Below are positions 17,995-28,364 of a stretch of 64,000 bases of DNA, in pieces. Where the stretch lies: the NCBI GenBank assembly GCA_019918135.1, contig WBZZ01003534.1, positions 112,681 through 176,680 of the forward strand, in the 5' to 3' direction. Numbering within the stretch: position 1 is the stretch's first letter; each line of letters starts with the position of its first letter. The stretch comes from Paulinella micropora. Its lineage: Eukaryota > Cercozoa > Imbricatea > Euglyphida > Paulinellidae. The position numbers and the translations under genes were made by a program. The notes below the pieces were generated by a model. That model searched no databases, was not told the origin of the DNA, and saw nothing but the letters and a program-made list of their open reading frames with translations.

Positions 17995-19965
17995 ATGCAG
18001 ACCCCCGCGGCCTCGCAGGAGCCAGACCCTCACTGGGTCTCGGGCTGTCGCATATTATTTAAAATCAACAAATTGCTGCAAACCGGCACGAGTCGCGTCA
18101 AGCGGCAAAAATTCGCACGCAACTTTACGCTCATGACGGGCGGGTGCCTCCACCTCACGCTCACCGAGCAGAAATTAATGTCGGGTTTCTTGTGCCGGCT
18201 GGCACGTAACCCACACGCTAAAGTGCTCAATCGAGTAGCCTTGGTGCAGGTCATACACAACCCCTCCGCCCTCATTGTCGACCCAGACGCACGCCAAACC
18301 CCGCAGCTCACGCCCAAGCGCTTTAAGGAATTCATGCAGCGCTTCCTCGTCGTGCTAGCGCGCCTCATTGTCGTGCGCCTGATCGCCCAAGGCTGGCCCC
18401 CCGCCGAGGCCTGGGCCGCCTGTACTGCGCACGTGCTCCAGAGCCACGGGCCTATCGAGAAGTGGCAGAATCTGGCCGACACAGCCGAGGGGGCCCGGTG
18501 CCGCCAGCTGAGGAGGTACAACAAGCTCTCATACCACCTCGTTTTCCCCAAGCTAGTCCTAGGCTGGGCAGACGCCGGCTTGCTCATGTGCGAGGCCATC
18601 GCTGAATTTGCGCGCCTCTATCCGTCCTTCGCGCAGGACCTCGACCTACCCACAGTCGTGGACCTCTCCATCTACAAGAAGGGAGGGGGCATGTGCCGCT
18701 ACCCGTTCTGCGACAAGGCCGAGCGCAAGCCCTGCGCCGGCTGCTTCCAGACCGCCCCGCGCAACCCGCCCCGCAACGGCGAGAGCAGTCTGTCGTACTG
18801 CCCCTTTGGCAAATCCTGCAAAAACCCAGTATATGCAGAACGGCCTTTGCTCCCGCTTGCACGCTACGAGTTTTGCCCGCCATCCGGCAGTTTCGGCAGC
18901 TTCAGCTCCAGCTCCAGCTCCAGCTCCAGCCAGCCTGACCCCTTGCTCTGCAACCCTTCGCTCGAGTTCCTTGCAACAAGCCTTGGTTTTGAAGCCTGCG
19001 ACGGAATGACGGACAAGGCATTGGAAAGCTTCGTTCTTCAGGCCAGCGTCGGAGAGACTGCGGTCACACGGAGGGGGCCTGCGTGGCAGGAGCCTGACGC
19101 CCCCGCGCGCTTCGGGGCGCGAGGTGCCGGCTCACGGAAGGAGGGTGCTGCTCGCCCCTCCCCCCAGCCACACCCTTTTCGTCTGGAGCGTGTGCGTGCC
19201 CAAGAGGGGAAGGGGCTTCAACCAGTCCGAATCCTCTCTGAGCCCCTGCCAGAGTCGGCCCAGGCCAATACAGGCGCAGGCGGGGCTGGCTGCACAAAAA
19301 GCCCGCCCCCCGCGCCAGTATTGCCTGCCAAGAAAACTCAGGTTCGGAAGCACCCAACCACCGCGTCGCGCCGCTCTGTGGGCCCTCTGCCTTGGGGGGC
19401 ACAAGTCGCGGGCCAGGTCCGTCGCGCGCCAGTCACCGAGCCAGCGCCAGGCGGGTGCTCCGCCCTCACGCTCGGCGGGCCACACCGCTACGCGCAGGAC
19501 CAGATGAGCGCGCTCCTGCGTGCGCACATTGAACCTTATTTAGGGCAGCATGTTCAGCTCGAAAATGTTGTTTGGAAAGCATCGGGTTACATCATGGGCT
19601 ATACGACCAAGAATACCGCCGTCTGCCCCTTCCGCCACGGCGCGACGGGCTGTGCCAAACCACACCACTCCAATCGCTTGCTCGTGACCTTGGGCCAAAC
19701 CGAACTAACAGTTACTTGCCTCAGCGTGCATTGCGCTGGGAATGTATCCCGGGCGCGCTTCCTGCTGCCCCCAGCCACGCGCTACAAGCTCTGCCTCGCG
19801 CAGCCCTGCACCGTCACTCTCTCGCCGCCCCCTAATATTGCAACCGCAGCCAGCAACTCAGATCCTGCCTCTCCGCACGAAGAAGAAGAAAAAAATATAC
19901 CATCGGACAAAAACGAACAAGAAGTTGCTACAGCCGAGGGAGAGCAGGATGCTACAGGTACATAG
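17995..19965 (+). CDS. Archaeo-eukaryotic primase (UL52/PrimPol type)
   Basis: The 656-residue ORF starts at ATG 17995 and should synthesise RNA primers, or act as a primase-polymerase, in viral DNA replication. The three catalytic motifs of archaeo-eukaryotic primases are visible in order: DPD at residues 96-98 (after ALIV), SYH at 179-181 (KLSYHLVFP) and the motif III Asp at 223 in VVDLSIYKKGGGMCR. The C-terminus has the zinc site typical of herpesvirus UL52 and PrimPol: C544, HHSN at 557-560, C575-x4-C580. A Pro/Ser-rich, poorly conserved linker (about 300-500) and a second Cys cluster (CDKAERKPCAGC) lie between. The tail is acidic. No helicase domain is fused. The primase assignment is firm; the closest lineage is not. 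Confidence 0.88.
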   Translation: MQTPAASQEPDPHWVSGCRILFKINKLLQTGTSRVKRQKFARNFTLMTGGCLHLTLTEQKLMSGFLCRLARNPHAKVLNRVALVQVIHNPSALIVDPDARQTPQLTPKRFKEFMQRFLVVLARLIVVRLIAQGWPPAEAWAACTAHVLQSHGPIEKWQNLADTAEGARCRQLRRYNKLSYHLVFPKLVLGWADAGLLMCEAIAEFARLYPSFAQDLDLPTVVDLSIYKKGGGMCRYPFCDKAERKPCAGCFQTAPRNPPRNGESSLSYCPFGKSCKNPVYAERPLLPLARYEFCPPSGSFGSFSSSSSSSSSQPDPLLCNPSLEFLATSLGFEACDGMTDKALESFVLQASVGETAVTRRGPAWQEPDAPARFGARGAGSRKEGAARPSPQPHPFRLERVRAQEGKGLQPVRILSEPLPESAQANTGAGGAGCTKSPPPAPVLPAKKTQVRKHPTTASRRSVGPLPWGAQVAGQVRRAPVTEPAPGGCSALTLGGPHRYAQDQMSALLRAHIEPYLGQHVQLENVVWKASGYIMGYTTKNTAVCPFRHGATGCAKPHHSNRLLVTLGQTELTVTCLSVHCAGNVSRARFLLPPATRYKLCLAQPCTVTLSPPPNIATAASNSDPASPHEEEEKNIPSDKNEQEVATAEGEQDATGT

Positions 19966-20580
19966 TCTTCCCCCCCGTGCGCCTGTGCATTTTGATTCAT
20001 TTGTTTTGTTTGTGTTGTTCGTTTATATCCAAGGGCCAGTATTGTCCACAGAATCCAAGCACGCTTTTCCCCCGCGCACACGTTTCCTATTTGTATGTAT
20101 GCAGGAGATCGCCGGGGAGCACGGGAGCGTTTGCGCAGAGCCACACAGGTCATCCCCCCCCCCGGGGGGGGGGGTGTTGTGTGTGTGCGGGAGTTTTGGG
20201 GGGGGGAGGGGGCGCCGCCCACTTTTTTGGGATGGGTGGTGGGGGTGGGGTTAAATTGGGCAATTGGGTGCGTTCAGGCCTATCGACAAAGAAATCCATC
20301 GGCCCCCGCCTATTATGTACATGCAAGGTGTGATGCTATGGAATATAGGGGGGGCGTCCAGGCCACCCCTCCTCCCTACCGGCCCGTGCGCAGGGGAGGG
20401 GGGCAGAGAGCGCGCCATGCGAAAATGGAAACCGGCCGAGGCAGGCCTATCGACAATTCTAGCATATTATTTTTGAATAACCCCCCCCACCACCTCAATT
20501 TTTTGGCACACATACGCCCGCCCCCCTCACATGTGTTTAGGAGGCGCACAGCTCAGCTGCCGGCGAGCCCTCCTCGTCGT
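19966..20580. other. Gene-free GC-tract region
   Basis: The region holds G runs, a C9/G11 palindrome near 20156-20173 and two short direct repeats of GGCCTATCGACAA (about 20277 and 20443). Open frames cross the repeats but look non-coding. No RNA gene is seen. Confidence 0.5.
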
Positions 20581-21471
20581 TCAAGCGCCTCCGGCGCGCC
20601 AGCACGCGCGCAGTGCGAGGAATGGGTCGGGGGCGCCCGGGGCCCCGGGCAAGGACTCAAGCAGCTTCAACAGCTGCTCTAGTTCCTGCCGCACGGCCTC
20701 GCGGCTGGCTGCGGTGTGGTTTAGGGCGTAGCTGCGGTCGTAGGCCACGCGGTCCGACACCGCTTCTCTTTGCATGGTCCAGGCCCGCTGTACGGTGTCG
20801 GCGAAGCCCGTGTTCTGCGCGTACACCTGCGACTTAGCCACCAGCCCTTCAGCAGCGCCCTGCTCGGGCCGTGCCAGGCGCGCCAGCGCCACGAGCTCGG
20901 AGCGGTTGCAGCCGTAACCTGGCAGCAGCGGGGCGCCGTCGTCGCCAGGGGTACCTGCTGGAAGCTCACGCAAAGGCGCCAGCAGCCAGTCGGAGGCATT
21001 GCAACAGCCTCCCCCGGCTGCCATCTCCAACAACACGCCGAGCGCCGTGACCGAGCGCCCCCAAGCCGTGGTGCAGGCCTGTACCTGCGCCTCTAGCCGT
21101 TTCAGCTTGGCCTGATTTTCTGCGCCCGCCCTCTCGGCGCGCCCCAGTGCCGTCTGCACTGCCGCCGAGAGCTTAGCAGCACAGCGCGCAAACTGCCGCC
21201 GCACACACTGCACGCTCTGCGCCTCCTCGGCCTCTATCGCGCCCTGCAACAGCCGCCACTGCCCGAATATCTCACCCTGCGTTTCGCCCAGCGGCACCCC
21301 GTACTGCGCCAACCTGCCTGCGGCACTGAACGAGCTGCACCACAGCAAACCAATCGCCACGGCCGAAATTGCTGCGCGCGCTTTCCAGTAGGACCTCCGC
21401 GGGAGCGCGGGCGGCGGCTGCAGCGGCAATGGGCCCGCGTTGGCTTCGCTCTCGTCGTCTCTCTTCCTCAT
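20581..21471 (-). CDS. Single-pass membrane protein, luminal/ectodomain helical
   Basis: A 296-residue ORF starts at ATG 21471 (MRKRDDESEANAGPLPLQPP). After a short charged/Pro-rich N-terminus, a hydrophobic segment at about residues 27-46 (ARAAISAVAIGLLWCSSFSA) should act as a signal anchor. The rest is Ala/Gln/Glu-rich and probably helical or coiled-coil. It has six or more Cys (one pair CC) and N-glycosylation sequons NAS, NRS and NHT, which fits a type II membrane glycoprotein with the C-terminus outside. An upstream, less likely start at 21558 would add about 29 residues. It faces the primase convergently. No family is recognised. Confidence 0.6.
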   Translation of the reverse strand: MRKRDDESEANAGPLPLQPPPALPRRSYWKARAAISAVAIGLLWCSSFSAAGRLAQYGVPLGETQGEIFGQWRLLQGAIEAEEAQSVQCVRRQFARCAAKLSAAVQTALGRAERAGAENQAKLKRLEAQVQACTTAWGRSVTALGVLLEMAAGGGCCNASDWLLAPLRELPAGTPGDDGAPLLPGYGCNRSELVALARLARPEQGAAEGLVAKSQVYAQNTGFADTVQRAWTMQREAVSDRVAYDRSYALNHTAASREAVRQELEQLLKLLESLPGAPGAPDPFLALRACWRAGGA

Positions 21472-21739
21472 AGTAGCGTCGTCTTTCTGTGTGCGCGACA
21501 AGAAGCCAAAAGAACTAGGGTTCGACAAAAAAATGAGGTTTTTGTTAGTTATGGGCAAAATGTATAGACAAGAAAATCCGCGCTGGTTCGCAGCCCTCCC
21601 CCCCCCCCCCTATTCACTTCCTTTTCTCCGCAAGGAAGAGAATAGGGGGGGGGAGGTTGGGGAAAGGGGAAGGAGGGAGGGGGGCTTGGAGTAAAAGAGG
21701 CCGACCAGAAAAGCGGGGGGCTATTAATATTTAAAAGGC

Positions 21740-23268
21740 ATGGACTTGCCACGGGTGCAAGCCGGGACGTTAGGTGTTACAGCGGCAGAAAGTGCGGGGG
21801 CAATTTTGTCGAGTGGCTATTTGGAATTGCTGACGTCTTTCAAAAAGGACATTGCTGCATGGTCAGGCAAAGCAGAGGCTATAGCAGGCGGAGAACATGT
21901 AGTGTGGAACTTAACGAGTGGGTATGGCGCCTGGGCGTACGGCCTGCCGAGGTGTACAGCTGGTCACGCGACGGGGCGGCGCTCAGGCTTACTGAGCTCA
22001 GCGAAAAGCGCCAAAGGGCTGTTGCTATACTCAACCACCTGCGCAACAACACCAAGGAACTTTCAACCGCCGGCATCACACCGCCAAAGGCCTCGCTTGA
22101 GTACCTTTATTTGTGCGGGGGCTTGCGCGGCCCCTGCGATCCGGCTGGGGAGCTTCGACAGGTAAGCGAGCTGAGTGAGTTGCTGTCGGAGCTACGGCAA
22201 CGACACCTAGCTGCTGATGTAGATGTAGCACAACTGTTGCAGCGGTTCGGCCAACAGTGGAACTATGCCAGAGAAGGACAGGGCGCCTATGCCGTTACGC
22301 TAGAGCGCATGTCCTGCCTAGGCCCTGACTTGTTGGACGAGCTAGACAGCTTGCGCCGTAGTTACCTGAGCGAAAGCAGGGGACCAGAAAAGAAGGATAA
22401 GCTCAGAGGAATTCTGGCACGGGTTAGTGGGGCCATAGCGAGATTTGTGCTGTTTGGTAGCGGCAAGGCTGCCATGCCCTGGAGAGTGTCGGCGGACACC
22501 AAACCCGAGAACTTTGTTAAAGTGCCGCGGGCAGGGGCACCCACGTCCGTTGTGCTGATAGACGTGGATTGTTTCTACCACGAAGGCGAGGGTAAGCGCC
22601 CTGGCCTGTGCGTTCCTGAACTCTTTGCGCTGGGCAAGCGTTTGCACGTGTACCCCCTCCCCCCAGAGCTGCGGAAAACAGAGAATGCGGCTGCGCTAGT
22701 GGTTATGCATTTCCTAATGTTCGTCTGCAACTGGCTCCGCGAAAGAGGCTGCAAGTCCAACCCAGCCTTACGTCAGGACATATTCTGCGAAGAGAGCTGT
22801 CCAGGGCTCGGTGATCAGGCAACCATTGTGCGGGGCTTGGAGCTGCTGGGCCAGATTGACCGTCATTACCAAACAGCGCGCGCCGAGCGTCTAACTCTGA
22901 TCGCGGGGCTAACCTGGACCATGCAGCATCACCACCTGGGGTTTTATACAGCGTGCTGTCCCGTGGGCACTGGTCGGCTGTACACTTGCAGTTATAACTA
23001 CCGTCTGCTGTTGCGCCTCGTCACTTGCGCGCGCTGCCAAAAGCAGAGCGCGGGCGGAGCTCTCCTGGGTGCCCTAAGCAAGTTTTATAGCACCGTGGTG
23101 CAACAGAGCGAGCTGCTCCAAGTAGCCAAGAAGAGCCTGCCGCCTGACGACTCTTGGGGCGCGCCGTATGATCCTGTCAACCCAGAAGCGAGGTGGCTGT
23201 GCTGCCCGAGCAGGGCACAGTCGTGCCGATGCCCACTGCTCTTACCAACAAGTCAGCTTTGTGTGTAA
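21740..23268 (+). CDS. Unrecognised large protein, 5' part, frameshifted
   Basis: The start MDLPRVQAGTLGVTAAESAG at 21740 follows an AT-rich TATA-like stretch (TATTAATATTTAAAAG). The first frame stays good to about 21890. The adjacent frame then carries a coherent protein (VRPAEVYSWSRDGAALRLTE onward) to 23268. Visible features are a Glu/Lys/Arg-rich helical half, then a VVLIDVDCFYHEGEGKRPGL segment and a Cys/His-bearing C-terminal part (TMQHHHLGFYTACC, LVTCARCQ). The IDVDCFY string recalls Y-family polymerases but nothing else supports that. Its end overlaps the next ORF, and a second frame change near 23195 would join them into one protein of about 900 residues. Confidence 0.5.
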
Positions 23269-24481
23269 AAGATTTACTGACGCCCGAGCTTATCCTAAAG
23301 CTCAAGTCGGCTTTCGAGGCTAAAGCAATACAGCCCCAAACAGGCACCAGAATTAGCATCCAGAAGATTAAAGGTCTTCTGGATGACGAAATACTAAGAA
23401 CCGAAGCTCTTCTCGGAAAAGAAATACAAAAGATTACCAAAGAGGAAATCCGAAACCTCGCCGCATCGATAAGAAATCTGCAAGATTGGAAGCGCCTTGC
23501 CTTGTTGTCGGCCCAACCGAAAGGGCCCAGAACAAATAATTATGAACAAGAGTTACAACAGTGCACAGAAATAGAACAGACTATCGATACAAAACTTCAA
23601 GCGTGGGCAGCGAATGCTAAATGGCAGGAGGCGCTGTGCTGGGAGCCTTTTGCGTTGTACGGTCTGTATTTGCTAATCCAAACGCTGCGCCGAGTACCAA
23701 CACAGAACGAACAGCCCGATTTGTACCAAAAATGGCGCGCGCGCGCGCGGGGCGTGCTTTGTGCGACATAAGCCGTCACATACTACCAACGCAAAGCCTG
23801 CTTTGTCTTCTTCGACCTTACGCCAGTGCCAAATTTTACTTATCGACAGATACTCTGCAGCAACTCTTTCAAAATGCACGCAGATTGGCTAAACGTGGAG
23901 AAATCAACAGAGACGATAGATCTCTCTTCAAAGCTGACAGAATGTGCCAACTACTAAGCAACTCTATGCTTGAGATCAAACGTTTAGTGGAAGGCCAAAT
24001 ATCAAACCAGAGCTCCAGTCAAAGGTTATTTATCAGATCCGTCTGCGCAGATTTGCCAGTATGTGTGCAACCGCATTACAAAGCGTTAAGATTGATGTGG
24101 ACAATTGCTGGGAACCCCGGGCTCGTAGCAGGCTTTCGCAGCGATCTGCTTTGGGCGGATCACAGCGAAAGCCTTGCGTGTCTCGATTGCTTGTATGAGC
24201 AATCTCATCAGCTGCCGAATGGCGGCAGGACTGTTTATCCACATTTGCTTCCATTGCACGAGTGCACGTGTGCAGTGGCTGCAGAAAAGGACGCGCTTGA
24301 ACTCAAAAGCCTAAATGGCCCCTGTGTACACACGCTTTTCTTGCAGGCCTTTTTGTGTACAATATTTGTAGAAGTCTACAAAGAGTTGTCACTCCAACCG
24401 GAAAACAGCATGGCTTCAAATTCAAAAAACTCTTCAAACTTGGGGGCACTACTTACATTGCGAAGAATAAAAAGCATTTAA
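23193..24481 (+). CDS. Unrecognised protein, likely 3' part of the same gene
   Basis: The frame at 23193 continues the previous product smoothly (VAVLPEQGTVVPMPTALTNK), and the first ATG is at 23229. It runs to about 23735, where a GCGCGCGCGCGCGGGG stretch changes the frame. The next frame (RALCDISRHILPTQSLLCLL onward) then runs to a stop at 24481. The sequence is Leu/Gln/Lys-rich and helical, with scattered Cys (CLDCLYEQ, HECTC). Base composition is less GC-rich than in flanking genes. No domain is recognised. A helical structural or scaffold protein is possible but unproven. Confidence 0.5.
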
Positions 24482-24565
24482 ACTCAATAGTACAACTAAG
24501 TTTTTTTAAGGATTAAAGATTTTGTTGAAGCTATGATCATTGTCGTAATCTGCAAGCAGACGCAC

Positions 24566-25006
24566 TTACAATAATGGAGCAAAGTCCTCATCGCGCTCTA
24601 GGAGCCTTGCGTTTTCCTGCGCGTGTTCCAATGTGGGTATTACCTCCTGCAGCCTTGCTAGTGTCTGCGTCAGTTGTAGGTAGTTTCGGCGCAGCCGCCG
24701 CTGGTACATCTTTTCCATCCTTGCGCTGTCGGCCCGTGCGCACTCGAGTCGCTGTTTGTAAAACCTTGCAGCACGTGCGCTTTCATCCTTGACACGTGCT
24801 AGCTGTTGTCGTAAATCTTCCTCGTCGCCTGGCCGCTGTTGCTGCACGATGTTTGCTGTGTTGGGCGCTATCTGAGGCTGCAGCCGTCGACCACACGACG
24901 GACTTAGGCACAGACATCCTAGTCCTATTGCTAGAGCCCACAAGAACGCAAAGCAAATCGGCTCTATTCCACGCAGGTCCAAGTTCAGCGGGAGGTCCGG
25001 CCACAT
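24566..25006 (-). CDS. Small membrane-anchored coiled-coil protein
   Basis: The 146-residue ORF starts at ATG 25006. Residues about 17-35 (CFAFLWALAIGLGCLCLS) form one membrane segment near the N-terminus. Residues about 60-135 are strongly charged and heptad-like (DEEDLRQQLARVKDESARAA and QTLARLQEVIPTLEHAQENA), typical of a coiled coil. The end is acidic (LLERDEDFAPLL). It converges with the gene ending at 24481. Such small anchored coiled-coil proteins are common in viral membranes, but no family is recognised. Confidence 0.55.
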   Translation of the reverse strand: MWPDLPLNLDLRGIEPICFAFLWALAIGLGCLCLSPSCGRRLQPQIAPNTANIVQQQRPGDEEDLRQQLARVKDESARAARFYKQRLECARADSARMEKMYQRRLRRNYLQLTQTLARLQEVIPTLEHAQENARLLERDEDFAPLL

Positions 25007-25232
25007 TTTTTATATCTTCTGCACGTGCCGCTAATTTGGGAATAAAGCGAGAGAGAGGGAGAGCGGAGGAGGAGCGGGGGGGGTGGGGGGGGGGGAGGGG
25101 GAGGGGGGGAGGGAGGAGGGGCAACCAATTTCTCTCCATCCCCTCGCCCCCTCTCACATCCCCCCCCCCCCGCCGCTCTTGTTTGTGTATAAAGAAAAAG
25201 GGTTGCGCCCAAAGACGGTGGTTGAGTTTTGT

Positions 25233-26665
25233 ATGCTTGATCAGAATACACTGAAGGAATTCCATTGTTTGCTTGACCTTTACGTCGAGTGCACCCAGTG
25301 TTTCGGGCTAGACGAGCAAAACAGAGAAAAAGCTATATGAAGCAAAATCTGAGGCAGAAATCGCCATTGCATGGGGTAAGATAAAACCTGCTTGTGCAAG
25401 GTTTGGCTGTTTCTACCGGGCCTTTTCCAAAGTAAAGAATCTAGCAAAACGTCACCGAAACAATGCTGCAAACTTGCCCCAAAAAACTATCATAGGGAAA
25501 AGGTTCCAGAAGCTGCAAGAACCCTACACGCTCCTGCCCGGGGGGTGTCTGAGGGCAGAGCAAGATTTTATCTACGTGGGTACGCGAATGAAGATTTTGT
25601 ACTGCTCAAGCAAATGTTAACTTTAAACAAAGCAAAGCCTGCAACAGAAGAAATCAACAATATTTTTGGGAGGTAAGAGTCCGGCTGCTGTTGCACAAAG
25701 AAACAAACGGATTTGTATCACCGGTGCTGCGCGCCTTTGTTGCCTACACTAAAGAAAACTACGCAAAAAAAAAGGGATCCCGTCTACTACATCTGCCTGC
25801 CCGTAGCAGGCACAGACTTCTCCTTCTCTGATCCGGGTGTCGTGGAAAAAGTTCGCCAGCAATTTTTACTAGACCTTGCCACAGAAAGAAACGTGTTGAG
25901 CAAAGGTCACTTGCTTTATCTGGACACGCGCGGGCGCCGCTATGCGTACAACAAGGAGATACAAGCAATCCGATGTGCAGACTGGGACTACACGCGCATG
26001 ATCCACATCAAGCCTGTATGTGTCAATGCTAGAAGATCTGATCAAGTGCATTCTTTTCTGCAAAAATTGCAAGAATCACCAAGAAAAAATCCGAGTGTAA
26101 ACGAGGTAGTCAAGTTTACCAACGCAATCAGCTTCTACTGTGGCTGGTGGCTAGAGGAGGCAGAGGAGGAGGGCAGAAAGGAGAATGGATGCTTACTTTG
26201 GTTGCAAGTGGTCAACTCGTTGCACAAAGAGGTTGTAAACGAAGATGGCTCTGTGGAGAAAAAGAAGCAGGTATGTGCTTTATGGTGCGCAGACCTTCTG
26301 ACGCAGGGCAGAGACAGCCCCTTCTTGGTTTGGTATCAGTATATGCAAGAAGGTGTGCAGAGTGGCTTAAGACAGAGTTGTACGACAAGAACAATATGTC
26401 TTTATTTCCCTACCTCTTCAGATACGGTCTCCTCGAAAAAGCAGGTGATTACTCAGAGGGAAAATACCAGCTAGCCTCTCCGTGCAGAATTGTGCAAGAC
26501 AAAGACGTAACAAACAAAGCTCTGTATAATTCTATCTTATCTACCCTCCCAGATGGCCAGGTTGCAAGGCATAACGTTTTCTGCTACCTGGCAGAAGAGA
26601 TGTGCGAGCTAGTGCTCAAGCACATGCAAAGAGAATGTACCAGCGCGGTCTTAAAAGTAAAATAA
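25233..26665 (+). CDS. Unrecognised protein with several frameshifts
   Basis: The plus strand is protein-like throughout from MLDQNTLKEFHCLLDLYVEC at 25233 to the stop at 26665. The frame changes about five times: near 25325 (A run), 25535 (CCCGGGGGG), 25670 (TTTTTGGG), 25772 (A9) and 26350. The longest intact piece is 25713-26474, with a Cys/Trp-rich centre (FYCGWWLEEAEEEG, CALWCADLL). The last piece reads ELYDKNNMSLFPYLFRYGLL. Composition is AT-richer and Lys/Glu-rich, like 23.2-24.5 kb. No family is recognised. Intact coding capacity between the breaks favours sequencing indels or very recent decay over an old pseudogene. Confidence 0.5.
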
Positions 26666-27430
26666 GTGTTTTTAATTCAACAACTTGAAAGGTCTTGCTG
26701 GCGCCAGTTCGCGCCAGCAAGAGGAAAGGGTGTGAGGGGGAAGAGGGGTGTGGAGACTTTTGCCCGGGGGGCGGGCCCGCCGCCCGGCCCGCCCCCGGAG
26801 AAAAGGAAGGGGGGGGGGGGGGCGCCCCCCCCCCCGGCGCCCCCCCCCCCCCTCCACCCTTTCCCTGCTCCACCTGAGCCCCCCTGAGCCCGGGGGGCTC
26901 AAAGAGCAAAGAAAGGGGGGAAGGGAGGGGGGGGGAGAGGGAAAGGGAAGGGCGCAAATGGTACCAAATAAATATATAAACACACAAAACACCTCCACTA
27001 AGACGCCCCCCCCCCACTTTTTTTGTCACGTACCCAGTCTACATCCAGACTGTCTGTTCTTAAGCAGCAAGAAGAGCCCAGACGGAGCCTGCACTGGCAG
27101 GCTGCCAGTGCATAGTTCCGTCTGGGCCGGAGGGGCGCCGCACGCTCTCGACGACTCAACTATCCTCGCGATTTCTTTTTTCCTTGTTTTAATTCCGACA
27201 AAAGAACGAAGAGGTGAAGGTTTAAGTCAAAAGGCAGCAGCAAAGATTGTCGCTGCAGATCACACTGACTAGCAAACGTGTACAGGGAAGAGATCGTTTT
27301 CTGGACACGTTTTTCCGGGAAAACGCGCAGACCCTTCGCCCCCCCCCACACACACACAGAGCGGACCGGCCGGTTCATTTTGTGACAAATGTGTTTTTTC
27401 GCTCCCCAATGGGCACTGGTGGCGTTCGTA
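26666..27430. repeat. G/C-tract repeat (second copy) and long hairpin
   Basis: 26795-26915 carries the G-run/CGCC/C-run block followed by CCTGAGCCC...GGGGGGCTCA, as at 13.2 and 29.2 kb. At 27076-27127 there is a two-part hairpin: GCCCAGACGGA pairs with 27117-27127 and TGCACTGGCA pairs with 27103-27112. No gene is supported here. Confidence 0.6.
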
Positions 27431-27439
27431 CCGGGAATA

Positions 27440-27600
27440 TAAGGCGGCGGGATTCTAGATTTGAGCTAAAATTTAGCAACGCAAAAAATTTAGCAACACG
27501 CTAAAAATTTAGCAAACGCTAAAAAATTTAGCAAAAGCTAAAAAACTTAGCAAAAGCTAAAAATTTAGCCAAAACTAAAATTTAGCAAAAGTTCCCGCAA
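27440..27600. repeat. Array of AT palindromes (GCTAAAAATTTAGC)
   Basis: Seven to eight units of about 17-21 bp, each close to GCTAAAAATTTAGCAAAA, follow one another. Each unit is itself nearly palindromic. The array stands out in a GC-rich setting and lies in a gene-free zone. Repeated AT-rich palindromes of this kind often mark origin-binding or easily melted regions; that role here is inference. Confidence 0.75.
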
Positions 27601-27889
27601 AAGCCGGAACGCACCTTTTTCCACCTGAAATATACGGTGACAGGGTTCTAGTTGTTTAGGCTGCTAAAGCCCTGGCAGTAGGCTTCGCCAGGAGCTTCAC
27701 TGCTCTCCGAACAAGGTCACACCGGAGAGGGGGGCGCCCCCTGCCGGGGGCTGACTTTTTAATAAAAACTCTAATTTTAGCTGAACGACATCCTCAAAAT
27801 TTTGAAAACCCGCGGCTGTCCTTGTCGGGGACTTTCTTCCCGAGCATGCTCTCCAGCATGCTCAGGGGCTTCTTCTTGTCCTTCTCTCT

Positions 27890-28110
27890 CAGAATAAGAT
27901 ACAAGAACAATTTTTATTGAAAGCTAGACAAGCCCGCCCTAGATTTGCCTCTTGGGCAGGGTTGAATTCTAGGGCGGGGCAGAACTGCTAAAGTCGGCTG
28001 CAACCGCAGCAGGGGTACTTCTTCAGCCTGCTGCAATATCCATTCCGCTTCAATTTCAAACAGCCGGCGAGGGCATTCGGCCCCCCGACACCAGCCCTCG
28101 CCGGCTGTGG
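27890..28110. other. Gene 3'-end remnant and two hairpins
   Basis: 27891-27950 resembles 29637-29695, the 3' end of the minus-strand gene at 29667 with its TTTTATTGAAAGCTAGACAA poly(A) region. It looks like a leftover 3' end of a paralogue. Hairpins pair 27933-27943 with 27969-27979 and, perfectly over 15 bp, 28060-28074 with 28094-28108. Confidence 0.55.
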
Positions 28111-28364
28111 TCGGAGCAGATTACCCGGACCCGACCAAGGGCCGGTCCTTACTAGAGCCTAAGGCTCTGTTTCAGATTGTCGTGATCCAGCAGCCGCCAC
28201 GGCGCATAGCTTGCAGATTTTATCTGATCAGACCACAGCTCACTGCCCACCGGGTACTCGCCCAGCTTGAGTGACGCCCCCGACTTTAGCAGTTCTGATA
28301 AGAGTGCCAGCGGCAGTTCTGCTGGCACACATTACAAAATAACGACACTGCACGAGGCCCATCC

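Noticed and set aside
22540-22600. Y-family DNA polymerase (VVLIDVDCFYHE)
   Set aside because: Only one short string resembles motif I. No other polymerase motif is found in the product.
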